From: Deltaproteobacteria bacterium
Lineage (GTDB): Bacteria; Desulfobacterota; Syntrophobacteria; Syntrophobacterales; Syntrophobacteraceae
Reading direction: 5' to 3'
Length of the DNA stretch: 41,606 bases
Assembly (NCBI GenBank): GCA_021777755.1
Contig: JAJYDE010000035.1
Location: forward strand, 1-41,606
Part shown: piece by piece, positions 33,963 through 41,606 of the stretch
Layout: the number at the start of each line of letters is the position of its first letter
Numbering within the stretch: position 1 is the stretch's first letter
Position numbers and translations under genes: made by a program
The notes under the pieces: model-generated
Database searches by the model: none
What the model was told of the DNA's origin: nothing
The model's input: the letters and a program-made list of their open reading frames with translations, nothing else

Positions 33963-34820
33963 ATGTTTCATTCAGTTTGGCCCGCCTATGCGGGGCTGGC
34001 GCTTTTAGGGTTCACCGTAGGCGGCTACGGCACTCTTGTTGGCGCGGGCGGGGGGTTCATGCTGATGCCCGTGCTGCTTCTCATCTATCCCCACAGGCCC
34101 GCGGCCGAAGTGGCTGCGATCTCGCTTGCCTGCATCCTCATCAATACGATTTCCGGCGGGATTGCCTTTGCCAAACAGGGCCGCATCGATTATAAATCCG
34201 CGCTTCTCTTTTCGATCACCATCATCCCGGGATCGATCCTGGGCTCGATGGCCACCAAATATGTTCCACGCTCCGATTTCGAAGGGGTTTTCGCGCTCTT
34301 TCTGATCGGCCTGTCGATCTTCATGTTCATGAAAAAAACCGAATCGCGCTCCAAAGCGGTCGAACACTCCAAAACGTGCGGCCATTCTTCCCGCTTTCGC
34401 AGACCGGTCGCCAAGACCCTTGACGGAATTGTTTTCGAATACGAATACAACCTGTTATGGGCAATGGTGATTTTCCTTTTTCTCGGCTTCGTGGTGAGCT
34501 TTCTGGGGATCGGGGGAGGCGCGCTGATAGTGCCGACGCTAATCTATCTGTTGGCTTTCCCCATCTTTATCGCCGCGGGCACGAGCACGCTCATTATCGC
34601 CATCGTGTGCTTCACCAGCACCGTGATGCACGCGGCGCTAGGATCCTTTCACCTGTTTGCGGTGATCCATATAATGGCCATAGGCAGCGGGATGGTTTTC
34701 GGGGCACAGGCGGGGGCGCACCTTTCCGCCAGGGTCAAGGGCGCGCTTATCGTCAAGTGCCTTGCCGCCGCGCTCGGGGCTGCCGGAATCAAGATGATTT
34801 TGGCCGCTTTGGCGATCTAG
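33963..34820 (+). CDS. TSUP (TauE/SafE) family membrane transporter
   Basis: A 285-residue integral membrane protein with about eight helices in two halves. Each half opens with a glycine-rich family motif: GYGTLVGAGGGFMLMPVLL near residue 20 and FVVSFLGIGGGALIVPTLIYLL near residue 177. The halves are joined by a cytoplasmic loop with charged residues and His (KTESRSKAVEHSKTCGH). Family members export sulfite, sulfoacetate or other sulfur or carboxylate anions; the substrate here is not known. ATG 33963; GGAGG is about 13 bases upstream, rather far. The end overlaps the convergent M16-like gene by 32 bases. Confidence 0.87.
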   Translation: MFHSVWPAYAGLALLGFTVGGYGTLVGAGGGFMLMPVLLLIYPHRPAAEVAAISLACILINTISGGIAFAKQGRIDYKSALLFSITIIPGSILGSMATKYVPRSDFEGVFALFLIGLSIFMFMKKTESRSKAVEHSKTCGHSSRFRRPVAKTLDGIVFEYEYNLLWAMVIFLFLGFVVSFLGIGGGALIVPTLIYLLAFPIFIAAGTSTLIIAIVCFTSTVMHAALGSFHLFAVIHIMAIGSGMVFGAQAGAHLSARVKGALIVKCLAAALGAAGIKMILAALAI

Positions 34821-36165
34821 CCGGTGCGGGGCCGTTTTTCCCGCCCTTTTTGGCCTTTTTGAGATCCGCCACAATCACCACCACATTGCGCGTCGAGAGA
34901 TATTTCAAGGCCGCCCGCTGGATATCCTCGGCGCTCACCGCATCGATCAAGTCGGGATACTTGGCAATGTCATCGGGGCCAAGTCGGTAAAATCGGGCTT
35001 CAGCCAGCCATTTCGCAAAATTGCCGGCAAGACCGTACTGAAGGGCGTATTCGCCTTTCAGGAACTCTTTGGCCGCTTTGAGTTCCTCATTTGAAACCGT
35101 TTCTGAGCCCAGCCTCCGGAATTCTTTCTGTACGAGGGCCGCAGCCTCTTTGGCCGAACCGTTTTCCGTCCGCAGAACAACCCGGAAGGCCCCCGCGTGT
35201 TCGTAGGCTTCCAGACCACTTCGGACCGAAACCGCCCCTTTTCCGGTACCGATCTTTTCCCGAAGGCGGCCTGGAAAATCTCCGGCTCCCAAAATCCGGT
35301 TCAACACCAAAAAGGGATAATAGTCGGGACCCGACCTTGGCGTGGCGCAACCGCCGACGATTATCGTCGCCCTGGAAACCGGTCTGTCGGCGACAAACCG
35401 TGTGGCCCCCTTGGTGCCGGGTGCCTTGAGAGGCTTTTTGGCAATCGGCCCGGCATTCCATTCGAGCAACTTTGGAATGACTCTGGCCCTTACTTCCTCG
35501 GGGGTAATATCGCCTCCGATCACCAGCACCGCGTTATTGGGCCGATAATAGGAATCGTAAAATTTCAAGATTTGCGCACGTGAGATTGCCGCAACCGATT
35601 GTACCCCGCCCCGAACCGAACCCGCATAAAGGCTGTTACGGAAAACCGCCTTGTCGAAAATCCTGTTTGCAAGTCTTGAGGGGTTGTCTTCATCTTCCCG
35701 GAGCCGCCCGATCATCTCGTCTTTTTCCTGATCCAACTCGTCATCGGGAAAAGCGGGATGTTCGATTATCTCGGCAAACAGGCCGATTGCCTCATCAAGA
35801 TTTTTTTTGAGCACTTGCATGTCGATTGTCACAAAATCCCTGGTGCAATCAACTCCGTAGGTGGCCCCGATGAAATCGAGCTTGCTGTTGATTTGATCGA
35901 ATGAAAAATACCGGGTCCCCAGAGAAAGCGAACTTGCGGTAATATTTGCAAGGCCCCCCGTGGCCGGCGGATCGAAAGACGAGCCGGCGGCGACCAAAAG
36001 TTCCATGGTGACCGCCGGGATGGAATGGTCCTGGAAAACCAGCAGCTTCAAATGGTTCGCCAATTCCCCCCTGGATACCGCGGGCATTGCCCGGCAAAAG
36101 GAAAAGGTCGGCAGGGCCAAAAGGGCCGCCAGGGCGAACACAAGTCCGGTTCTTTTCATCTTCAT
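34789..36165 (-). CDS. M16-family peptidase-like protein lacking the zinc motif (second of a pair)
   Basis: A 458-residue secreted protein with a signal peptide (LVFALAALLALPTFSFCRA). It has the two-half M16B architecture: first half with MELLVAAGSSFDPPATGGLANITASSL where active members have GLAHFLEHM, and the second half from about residue 250 (ATIIVGGCATPRSGPDYYPFLVLNRIL, FPGRLREKIG). The HxxEH box is NITAS (74-78), so it cannot bind zinc in the usual way. Inactive partners of this kind normally pair with an active M16 protein. It ends with a Lys/Pro-rich tail. ATG 36165 or ATG 36159 (AGAAGG upstream) may be used. 36 bases after the other M16 gene. Confidence 0.88.
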   Translation of the reverse strand: MKMKRTGLVFALAALLALPTFSFCRAMPAVSRGELANHLKLLVFQDHSIPAVTMELLVAAGSSFDPPATGGLANITASSLSLGTRYFSFDQINSKLDFIGATYGVDCTRDFVTIDMQVLKKNLDEAIGLFAEIIEHPAFPDDELDQEKDEMIGRLREDEDNPSRLANRIFDKAVFRNSLYAGSVRGGVQSVAAISRAQILKFYDSYYRPNNAVLVIGGDITPEEVRARVIPKLLEWNAGPIAKKPLKAPGTKGATRFVADRPVSRATIIVGGCATPRSGPDYYPFLVLNRILGAGDFPGRLREKIGTGKGAVSVRSGLEAYEHAGAFRVVLRTENGSAKEAAALVQKEFRRLGSETVSNEELKAAKEFLKGEYALQYGLAGNFAKWLAEARFYRLGPDDIAKYPDLIDAVSAEDIQRAALKYLSTRNVVVIVADLKKAKKGGKNGPAPARSPKRPKSS

Positions 36166-36201
36166 GGCCTTCTCTCACAAATCTGTGCCGGGGGTTTGGC
36201 T

Positions 36202-37554
36202 CTATTTGCTTCCCTTATCCGCTTTCGAGACCGCAAGCGGTGGAACAATCATCGCCACGGTGCGATTTTGCTCCGTAAAGTATTTGGCTGCAACGCGCTG
36301 AACATCCTGCGCCGTAACGCTTCGAATCGAGGGAATGTAGGCGCTTATGGAGGCCCAGTCGAAGGCCGTTTCATATTCGGCGAGCCTGCTCGCCATGGAA
36401 ATGATGGATTCGTGGTCGAAGACAAAGGAAGCCTCCAATTGGTTTTTGGCCTTTTGAAGCTCCAGGGCGCCGATGGGGGTTTTCCCCAGCGCTTCGAGTT
36501 CCTCGCAGAGCGCCTTTTCGACCTCGGGGGGTTTTTTCTCCAGCAGAAATGAGGAGCAAATATAGAAAAGGCCGGGATCCCGGGTTACCTGGTCATAATG
36601 GGCCGATGCATCGAGCACCACCGCATTCTGACGGATCAGGTCCTCGTAGAGCCGCGCGCTTTTGCCGGAGGAAAGAATAGCCTTTATGACCTCCAGCACG
36701 TAGCAGTCATCGCTTTTGAGATTGGGGACATGCCAGGCGACGATCATTCGTCCCGTCCGGGTCGGCCGCCTTACCACAACCGTTCTTTCGCCCCTCTGTG
36801 GAGGGTCTTCCATCAAAAAACGCGCCACGGGCTCTCCCGGCGGGATTTTCCCGAACGCCTCCTCGATCCGGGGCAAAAGCTTTTCTTTGCTGAAATCGCC
36901 CGTTACGACAATGAAGGCGTTGGCCGGGTCATAATATTTGGAATAAAAAGAGCTCACATCCCCCATGGTCAGTCTCCCTATGTCGTCGCTCCATCCCATG
37001 ACCGGCCAATGGTACGGCTCGGCTTGGAAGGCGGCGGCATGTAACTGTTCCATAAGATATGCGCCGGGATTGTCATCGATTCGCATGCGGCGCTCTTGGA
37101 GAGAAACCATTTTCTCTGTTCTGAAATCGCTTTCCCGGAGCTTGAGATTTTGCATCCGGTCGGCTTCAAACTTTATTGCGACCTCTAAGCTGGCGGAAGG
37201 AAGAATTTCGTAATAGCAAGTATAATCATGGGATGTGACCCCATATTCCGCGCCCCCCAACTGATGGATGGTCGCAATGAACTTTTCTCCGCTCATTTCG
37301 CCAACGCCCTTGAACATCATCTTCTCGACCATGCGTGCAAGCCCGGTTTTGCCCGTGGTGTCCTCCGCGGCCCCGATCTTGTACCAGACTTGGAAACAAA
37401 CGACGGGGGCCTTGTGATTTTCGAGCATGATGACTTTAAGACCGTTTGCGAGCCGGGCCTCGGACGCATTCTCGAACATTTCCGCCCCGGCCGGAGAAAA
37501 GGGCGGGGAAACGAAAACCAAAGTCGAAAGCAAAAGAATCAGCACCGCTTTCAA
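36202..37554 (-). CDS. M16-family peptidase-like protein with RxxEK in place of HxxEH (first of a pair)
   Basis: A 450-residue secreted protein. Start TTG 37554 is chosen because AGGAGG (37563-37568) lies 8 bases upstream and gives a clean signal peptide (KAVLILLLSTLVFVS, cleavage near 24); ATG 37605 would put 17 charged residues first. Sequence is otherwise typical M16B: WYKIGAAEDTTGKTGLA, MMFKG, EADRMQNL, a Glu at 154 where the third zinc ligand is expected, then FIVVTGDF and the second half. But the box GLAHxxEHM reads GLARMVEKM: His to Arg74 (CGC) and His to Lys78 (AAG), with Glu77 kept. Both zinc-binding His are therefore missing. Confidence 0.88.
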   Translation of the reverse strand: MKAVLILLLSTLVFVSPPFSPAGAEMFENASEARLANGLKVIMLENHKAPVVCFQVWYKIGAAEDTTGKTGLARMVEKMMFKGVGEMSGEKFIATIHQLGGAEYGVTSHDYTCYYEILPSASLEVAIKFEADRMQNLKLRESDFRTEKMVSLQERRMRIDDNPGAYLMEQLHAAAFQAEPYHWPVMGWSDDIGRLTMGDVSSFYSKYYDPANAFIVVTGDFSKEKLLPRIEEAFGKIPPGEPVARFLMEDPPQRGERTVVVRRPTRTGRMIVAWHVPNLKSDDCYVLEVIKAILSSGKSARLYEDLIRQNAVVLDASAHYDQVTRDPGLFYICSSFLLEKKPPEVEKALCEELEALGKTPIGALELQKAKNQLEASFVFDHESIISMASRLAEYETAFDWASISAYIPSIRSVTAQDVQRVAAKYFTEQNRTVAMIVPPLAVSKADKGSK

Positions 37555-37619
37555 AGCCGAAACCTCCTGATGGGCGACCGGGATCCGGTCGAGGGTGGAA
37601 AGCATTTCCTTTTCACTGT

Positions 37620-37625
37620 ATTATA
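37620..37625 (-). promoter_or_regulatory. Possible -10 box of the M16 pair
   Basis: TATAAT on the minus strand, about 65 bases before TTG 37554. No matching -35 is evident. It would start transcription near 37612, which also argues against ATG 37605 as start. Confidence 0.3.
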
Positions 37626-37678
37626 TTGAGCGGCGCAAGGCTTCTCCCTTCACTATTAACAAGACATGAGGAACTTGA

Positions 37679-38389
37679 ATGGCGGACATGGAACTCAGCA
37701 TGGAAGAGCTTGCTGAAAAAGACGGCAAGGAAGGCAGGCCCGTTTATATCGCCTACCGGGGCGGGGTCTATGATGTAAGCGGCAGCAAACTCTGGAAAAC
37801 GGGCACCCATATGAGGCGACATCCCTCGGGAAAGGACCTGACCGTCGATATCGGGGCCGCACCTCATGGACCGGAAGTCCTGGAAAGATATCCCCGGGTG
37901 GGGGTTGTCAAGCCCGCTCCCGCTGGCGAAAAAAAAACCTTTCTCGAGCCTGTTTTCCGGAAATTGCCCATGCTTCGAAGGCACCCCCACCCCATGAGCG
38001 TGCATTTCCCGATCGTGTTCATGCTCTCAGCGGCCGCTTTCACCCTCCTCTATCTCATTACGGGGAAGGCGTCCTATGATACAACCGCGTTTCAATGCCT
38101 TGCGGCCGGAGTGATCTTTACTCCGATCGTCATGCTGACCGGTTTTACCAGTTGGCTGGTAAACTACTCGGGCCGCTCCATGCGCCCGGTCAATATAAAG
38201 ATAGCCTTCTCCATCGTCATGCTTGCCGTTTCACTTACCGCCTTCATATGGCGCAAGACCTCCCCGGGAGTGCTCACCCATTTGGAGGGCGCCGGCCATG
38301 TCTACCTGTTGCTCATATTTTCACTGGTCCCCTTGGTCCTCGTGATCGGGTGGAACGGGGCAAAACTCACTTTCCCGATCGAAAAATAA
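37679..38389 (+). CDS. Cytochrome b5-like domain fused to a DUF2231 membrane domain
   Basis: A 236-residue protein. Residues 1-80 resemble the bacterial cytochrome b5-like heme/steroid-binding fold: MEELAEKDGKEGRPVYIAYRGGVYDVSGSKLWKTG, then HMRRHPSGKDLT and GAAPHG with His residues placed to bind heme. Residues 100-236 form a DUF2231-type membrane domain opening HPHPMSVHFPIVF and containing four hydrophobic helices. A redox or electron-transfer membrane role is inferred. ATG 37679 lies behind GAGGAA. It is divergent from the M16 pair and convergent with the SYLF gene 8 bases away. Confidence 0.82.
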   Translation: MADMELSMEELAEKDGKEGRPVYIAYRGGVYDVSGSKLWKTGTHMRRHPSGKDLTVDIGAAPHGPEVLERYPRVGVVKPAPAGEKKTFLEPVFRKLPMLRRHPHPMSVHFPIVFMLSAAAFTLLYLITGKASYDTTAFQCLAAGVIFTPIVMLTGFTSWLVNYSGRSMRPVNIKIAFSIVMLAVSLTAFIWRKTSPGVLTHLEGAGHVYLLLIFSLVPLVLVIGWNGAKLTFPIEK

Positions 38390-38397
38390 TCACCCGC

Positions 38398-39093
38398 TCA
38401 ATGCGAGGAATACCAGTCCAGCACCTCGTCGAGTTTCCTGGCAACCGGGGGAACGTTGATACCGGGATCGTGCAGAATTTGCGAAGGAAGCAGGCCCGGC
38501 TGGTTGTAAAAATCAGAGGTTGCGCCGTAGTCCATCTGGAGCACGGCCCCCTCGAAGGAAACGCCTCCAAAAAGCCCCCTGCTCCTGGAATAGGAAAGGA
38601 TTTCGGAACGTAGCAAAATGTCGGTGTCCGCATTGGCTTGTCTGCCAACGGGCCCTATGGCTATGGAAGCATCGGCGCCCAGGGTGATCCTGCCTTCATA
38701 TAATTTTTGAACGCTGCGAATGCTTTTAAATATCAGAACCCCGTCGGTGGACTGGACACCGGCCTGAAAGCCGAAACTGGCGCCAACGATATGAAAAAAA
38801 ACCGGATTACCCCACTTTCCGTATTGATCTTTTTCCACCACAATCCCCAGTCCATAATTTCCCGCCAGGAGAAAGCCGCCTTTGAGCATGTCGGGAAAAA
38901 TCGCGATCGCATGCGCCTGCTGCAACAGGAAGGGAGGGATCGCATTTTCCGGAATACTCATCATTTCTTCCAGTACGGCGATCGAGGCCTGGACTTTGGC
39001 ATCGGTGCTCACGCTGGCGCTCGCCGGGCCCCCGGAGAGGAGAAAAAAACCAAACATCATGGTTAAAGCGGCTAAGGCGCTTCTTCTGGCCAT
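38398..39093 (-). CDS. Secreted SYLF-domain (YSC84-like) lipid-binding protein
   Basis: A 231-residue protein with an N-terminal signal peptide (ALTMMFGFFLLSGGPASA). The body matches the SYLF/DUF500 domain: AHAIAIFPDMLKGGFLLAGNYGLGIVV, VGASFGFQAGVQSTDGVLIF, LGADASIAIGPVG and the late GLFGGVSFEGAVLQMD. SYLF domains bind phosphoinositides or other lipids in eukaryotes; in bacteria they are mostly periplasmic or outer-membrane proteins of unknown role. AGGGGAT precedes ATG 39093. The patatin-like gene upstream on the same strand is separated by a terminator. Confidence 0.9.
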   Translation of the reverse strand: MARRSALAALTMMFGFFLLSGGPASASVSTDAKVQASIAVLEEMMSIPENAIPPFLLQQAHAIAIFPDMLKGGFLLAGNYGLGIVVEKDQYGKWGNPVFFHIVGASFGFQAGVQSTDGVLIFKSIRSVQKLYEGRITLGADASIAIGPVGRQANADTDILLRSEILSYSRSRGLFGGVSFEGAVLQMDYGATSDFYNQPGLLPSQILHDPGINVPPVARKLDEVLDWYSSH

Positions 39094-39182
39094 CGGCTAT
39101 CCCCTTTCATACTCGGGTTGGTTTGACTGGTTTACGGTTTGAAGATGCGCTACTATCTCACAGTTGTGCGGTGTCTTGTCAA

Positions 39183-39232
39183 AGAAAAAAACGGCCAGGG
39201 GGATTGGTTTGTGCCCGCTCTTGTTCCCTGGC
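39183..39232 (-). terminator. Rho-independent terminator after the patatin-like gene
   Basis: On the minus strand GCCAGGG (39232-39226) pairs with CCCTGGC (39200-39194) and is followed by CGTTTTTTTC. It separates the patatin transcript from the SYLF gene. Confidence 0.68.
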
Positions 39233-39245
39233 GGGGTTTCGCGCC

Positions 39246-40199
39246 TCATTCGATCACCATGGGATGATTCCACCGGCCTTTGCGGCCGGGGTGAAGCGCT
39301 CCTCCCAACGTGAGGAGCCGACGCGAGCGCATTTTCCTTACAATGGTCGAAGCGTTTTGCTGGAAGGCTTCCTTTCCAGCCGCCATACAATGGTCCATTG
39401 CTGAAAAATCCGCCCAGGACATCTCACCCATCTCGGGGACGATCAAAACATCGGCGGCCGACTTCCGGTGCCTGGTAAGAAGAACGCGACTCATTTCATT
39501 GCACCTGAAAAGCACTTCCATGGCCGACCTGGGATCGGTGGTCATCGAGGGGATTTCCAGAGTTGCATCGACGGCCACAACGAAGTGGGCGCCCAGGGCG
39601 ACCGCGGGGGCAACCGGGACATTGTCCGCCCAACCCCCGTCGATCAGCGTGCGCCATCCCTTTTTAACCGGGGGAAAGATTCCGGGTATGGCGATGCTTG
39701 CGGCGATCGCGCGCCTCAAAGCCCCCCTTGTCAATACGACTTCCTCTCCGGTTTGCAAATCCATGGCCACTGCCGCAAACCTTACGGGCAGTTCCTCAAT
39801 GAGCACATCGGGAACCAATATCGACATCAACTCATCGAAATGCTCCTCGCCCACGAGGTCCATTCGAAACATGGTGCGCGTATAGAACCCGCCACGCCTG
39901 AAGAGCCATATGAAGCGGTTGAAAAAACCCTCGACGCCCGTAAAAGCGGCCCCCTCATCGACGGCATTCGCGGAGGCCTTGAGGAAAACCTTGCTTTCGA
40001 AAAGATTGCCGAAGGTTTTAAGGACCCCCGCCAAATTCCCGTAAAAGGCGTAGAGACCGCCCACAAGAGCCCCCATGCTCGTCCCGACTATCAAGTCGAA
40101 CTTCATATTTCTTTGCTCCATTTCCCGGAGCACTCCGAGGTGCGCCAGGCCTCGCGCAGAGCCCCCGCTAAGCACAAGAGCGGACTTGAACATGGACAC
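39246..40199 (-). CDS. Patatin-like phospholipase (RssA/YchK type)
   Basis: A 317-residue patatin-family serine acyl hydrolase. Visible: the oxyanion-hole GGSARG (12-17), the nucleophile elbow GTSMG with Ser41, and the catalytic Asp in DGG (Asp187, IDGGWADNVPV). No signal peptide, so cytoplasmic or membrane-associated. Length and motif order fit the RssA-like group. The start is GTG 40199, with AGGA upstream; ATG 40193 two codons later is equally possible. It is followed by a terminator. Likely a phospholipase or lysophospholipase; substrate unknown. Confidence 0.9.
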   Translation of the reverse strand: MSMFKSALVLSGGSARGLAHLGVLREMEQRNMKFDLIVGTSMGALVGGLYAFYGNLAGVLKTFGNLFESKVFLKASANAVDEGAAFTGVEGFFNRFIWLFRRGGFYTRTMFRMDLVGEEHFDELMSILVPDVLIEELPVRFAAVAMDLQTGEEVVLTRGALRRAIAASIAIPGIFPPVKKGWRTLIDGGWADNVPVAPAVALGAHFVVAVDATLEIPSMTTDPRSAMEVLFRCNEMSRVLLTRHRKSAADVLIVPEMGEMSWADFSAMDHCMAAGKEAFQQNASTIVRKMRSRRLLTLGGALHPGRKGRWNHPMVIE

Positions 40200-40336
40200 G
40201 GGACATCCTTTTAACGTATGGATAATTGCCGACCGACCGCCTGCCGGCCAACAGGGCGAAAAACATGTCTTATCCTGCTTCCCGTCAATATCACCGCCCT
40301 TGGCAATCCGTCAATAAGTTGCTTGCGCCAAACGTC

Positions 40337-40365
40337 TTGAGGTGCGGACAATATCCTTGTATAAA
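40337..40365 (+). promoter_or_regulatory. Promoter of the amidohydrolase gene
   Basis: TTGAGG at 40337-40342, 17-base spacer, TATAAA at 40360-40365. The leader would be about 110 bases and contains a small hairpin TGCGA/TCGCA near 40388-40404. Confidence 0.5.
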
Positions 40366-40483
40366 AAACCGACCGGTTGCTTTATTTTTGCGAGCGATCT
40401 TCGCACCTGCCTCGGGGGCGAGATTTTACGGGCGGCAGTTTCAGCGGAATCTTTCGTGGAGTTCATGAAGAAAGAGAGGCTTG

Positions 40484-41383
40484 ATGTTAAAACCCAATAT
40501 GCCATCAGTTAATGATCAGGAAGATACACAAGTTCCTGCCGGCTTTCCAGCCATCATTGATGCCCATGTTCATATTTTTCCGGGAAAGATTTTTTCCGCA
40601 ATATGGAAATGGTTTGATGAAAACGGATGGCACATTCGATATCAGATGACATCCTCCCGGGTGATTGAATTCCTTTTGTCTCACGGCGTCCAACATATCA
40701 TTGCCTTTCAATACGCTCATAAGCCCGGAATTGCAAATAAGTTGAACGAATACATGTTGGATAAATGCGCCGAGCATAGCAACAAGGTGACAGGGATGGC
40801 CACCATATATCCTGGTGAGGAAAATGCGATAGATATATTGCAAAATGCGTTTGCTTCAGGGCTGGAAGGTCTAAAATTACATGCACATGTTCAATGCTTC
40901 GATATGAATAGCGATGATATGATGCGTGTCTATGAGTGCTGTAGTGAATTCAATAAACCGATTGTAATGCATGTTGGAAGAGAACCGAAAAGCACCGCCT
41001 ACCTATGTGATCCACATAAGATATGTAGTGTTGACAAATTGGAGCATGTCTTACAGGATTTTCCTAACTTGAAAATCTGCGTCCCTCATTTGGGATTGGA
41101 TGAAACCGTGGCCTACCGGAAACTCATTGAAAAATATGACAATCTTTGGCTGGATACGACAATGGCTATTGCAGGATATTTTCCTCTCAAGGATAAAATC
41201 AACCTTGAGCATTACAGATCGGACAGAGTTATGTATGGCTCGGATTTTCCCAATATTCCATATGCCTGGGATAGAGAACTTAAAATATTGAAGAGGGCGA
41301 ATATCTCTCGCGATGTATTGGCAAAAATAACACATGAAAATGCAACCGAGTTTTTCAGCATAAAAGGTGGCTCTATCAGCTGA
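40484..41383 (+). CDS. Amidohydrolase-family (PF04909-like) metal-dependent hydrolase
   Basis: A 299-residue TIM-barrel protein of the amidohydrolase/ACMSD-like group: metal motif DAHVHIF (HxH) near residue 27, GLEGLKLHAHVQ, VMHVGREP with a ligand His, PHLGLDE, and late YGSDFPNIPY with the conserved Asp. Such enzymes hydrolyse or decarboxylate small cyclic or acyl compounds; the substrate cannot be told. ATG 40484 follows AGAGAGG; TTG 40481 is the alternative. The gene is AT-richer than its neighbours (24 of 60 bases GC in 40801-40860), with different codon choice, suggesting recent acquisition. Confidence 0.85.
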   Translation: MLKPNMPSVNDQEDTQVPAGFPAIIDAHVHIFPGKIFSAIWKWFDENGWHIRYQMTSSRVIEFLLSHGVQHIIAFQYAHKPGIANKLNEYMLDKCAEHSNKVTGMATIYPGEENAIDILQNAFASGLEGLKLHAHVQCFDMNSDDMMRVYECCSEFNKPIVMHVGREPKSTAYLCDPHKICSVDKLEHVLQDFPNLKICVPHLGLDETVAYRKLIEKYDNLWLDTTMAIAGYFPLKDKINLEHYRSDRVMYGSDFPNIPYAWDRELKILKRANISRDVLAKITHENATEFFSIKGGSIS

Positions 41384-41606
41384 AACAGGGACCGGCCAGG
41401 CGGCAATATCGTCTCATCGAAGGGCAAGACCCGCGGGTATTCGCGCAATCGCGACATTTGGACGACCACCCGGCCCGCTTCCTCCGAGCCATCAGGTGGA
41501 AAAAGAGGCCGGTCGAGGTTCTTCCCGCTCCCGGTTCGCCGCCCTTATCGAGAGCCCTCTTTTGTGGAAACCTCGCCACAGCAGTCCGGTAACGGCCACA
41601 CCCAGC
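41384..41606. other. Window end, no supported gene
   Basis: GC content rises again directly after the amidohydrolase stop. A minus-strand frame of 67 residues (41376-41579) overlaps the gene's end and has no recognisable motif. I see no terminator or attachment site. Confidence 0.4.

Overview
The window reads as chromosome of an anaerobic Gram-negative bacterium, most likely a Desulfobacterota (former Deltaproteobacteria) member. It is GC-rich and gene-dense. It carries a division and cell-wall (dcw) cluster of proteobacterial type, outer-membrane lipid-trafficking genes (MlaC, an MMPL pump), and a tungsten/iron-sulfur enzyme pair very close to BamB/BamC of class II benzoyl-CoA reductase, known from strictly anaerobic aromatic degraders such as Geobacter and Syntrophus. 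No rRNA, tRNA or CRISPR array was seen. Non-ATG starts (TTG, GTG) are frequent and several are supported by good ribosome binding sites. Taxonomy is inferred from gene content only.

Layout. 254-3366: a QueG/RdhA-related iron-sulfur protein and the helicase RecD2. 3395-4536: a DUF2442 protein and a VapBC toxin-antitoxin pair. 4569-6202 (minus): a secreted cupin and a prokaryotic pentameric ligand-gated ion channel homologue. 6424-22015: one long dcw operon (mraZ, rsmH, ftsL, ftsI, murE, murF, murD, ftsW, murC, murB, ftsQ, ftsA, ftsZ) with a consensus-like promoter, a 10-bp-periodic MraZ-box array over the start of mraZ, and a 15-bp perfect hairpin after ftsZ. mraY and murG, normally inside this cluster, are absent, and the joins where they would sit are overlapping reading frames.

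22048-25721: an MMPL transporter and MlaC on the minus strand, divergent from a MarR regulator whose leader holds a strong inverted repeat. 25787-29590: a promoter followed by a BamB-like tungsten enzyme, a BamC-like three-cluster ferredoxin overlapping it by 41 bases, and a radical SAM/SPASM protein; this is the best candidate for an unusual metabolic system. 30073-31293: a complete-looking IS4-family element with 18-bp inverted repeats but a changed first catalytic residue. 31428-34820: inositol-1-phosphate synthase, a TIM-barrel sugar isomerase-like protein and a TSUP (TauE/SafE) membrane transporter.

34789-37554 (minus): two secreted M16-type proteins, both lacking the HxxEH zinc motif, where normally one of the pair keeps it. 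37679-41383: a cytochrome b5-like/DUF2231 membrane protein, a SYLF lipid-binding protein, a patatin-like phospholipase, and an AT-richer amidohydrolase gene that looks compositionally foreign. Lipid and envelope biology recurs throughout (dcw, MMPL/MlaC, SYLF, patatin), alongside one aromatic or alicyclic acyl-CoA redox module.
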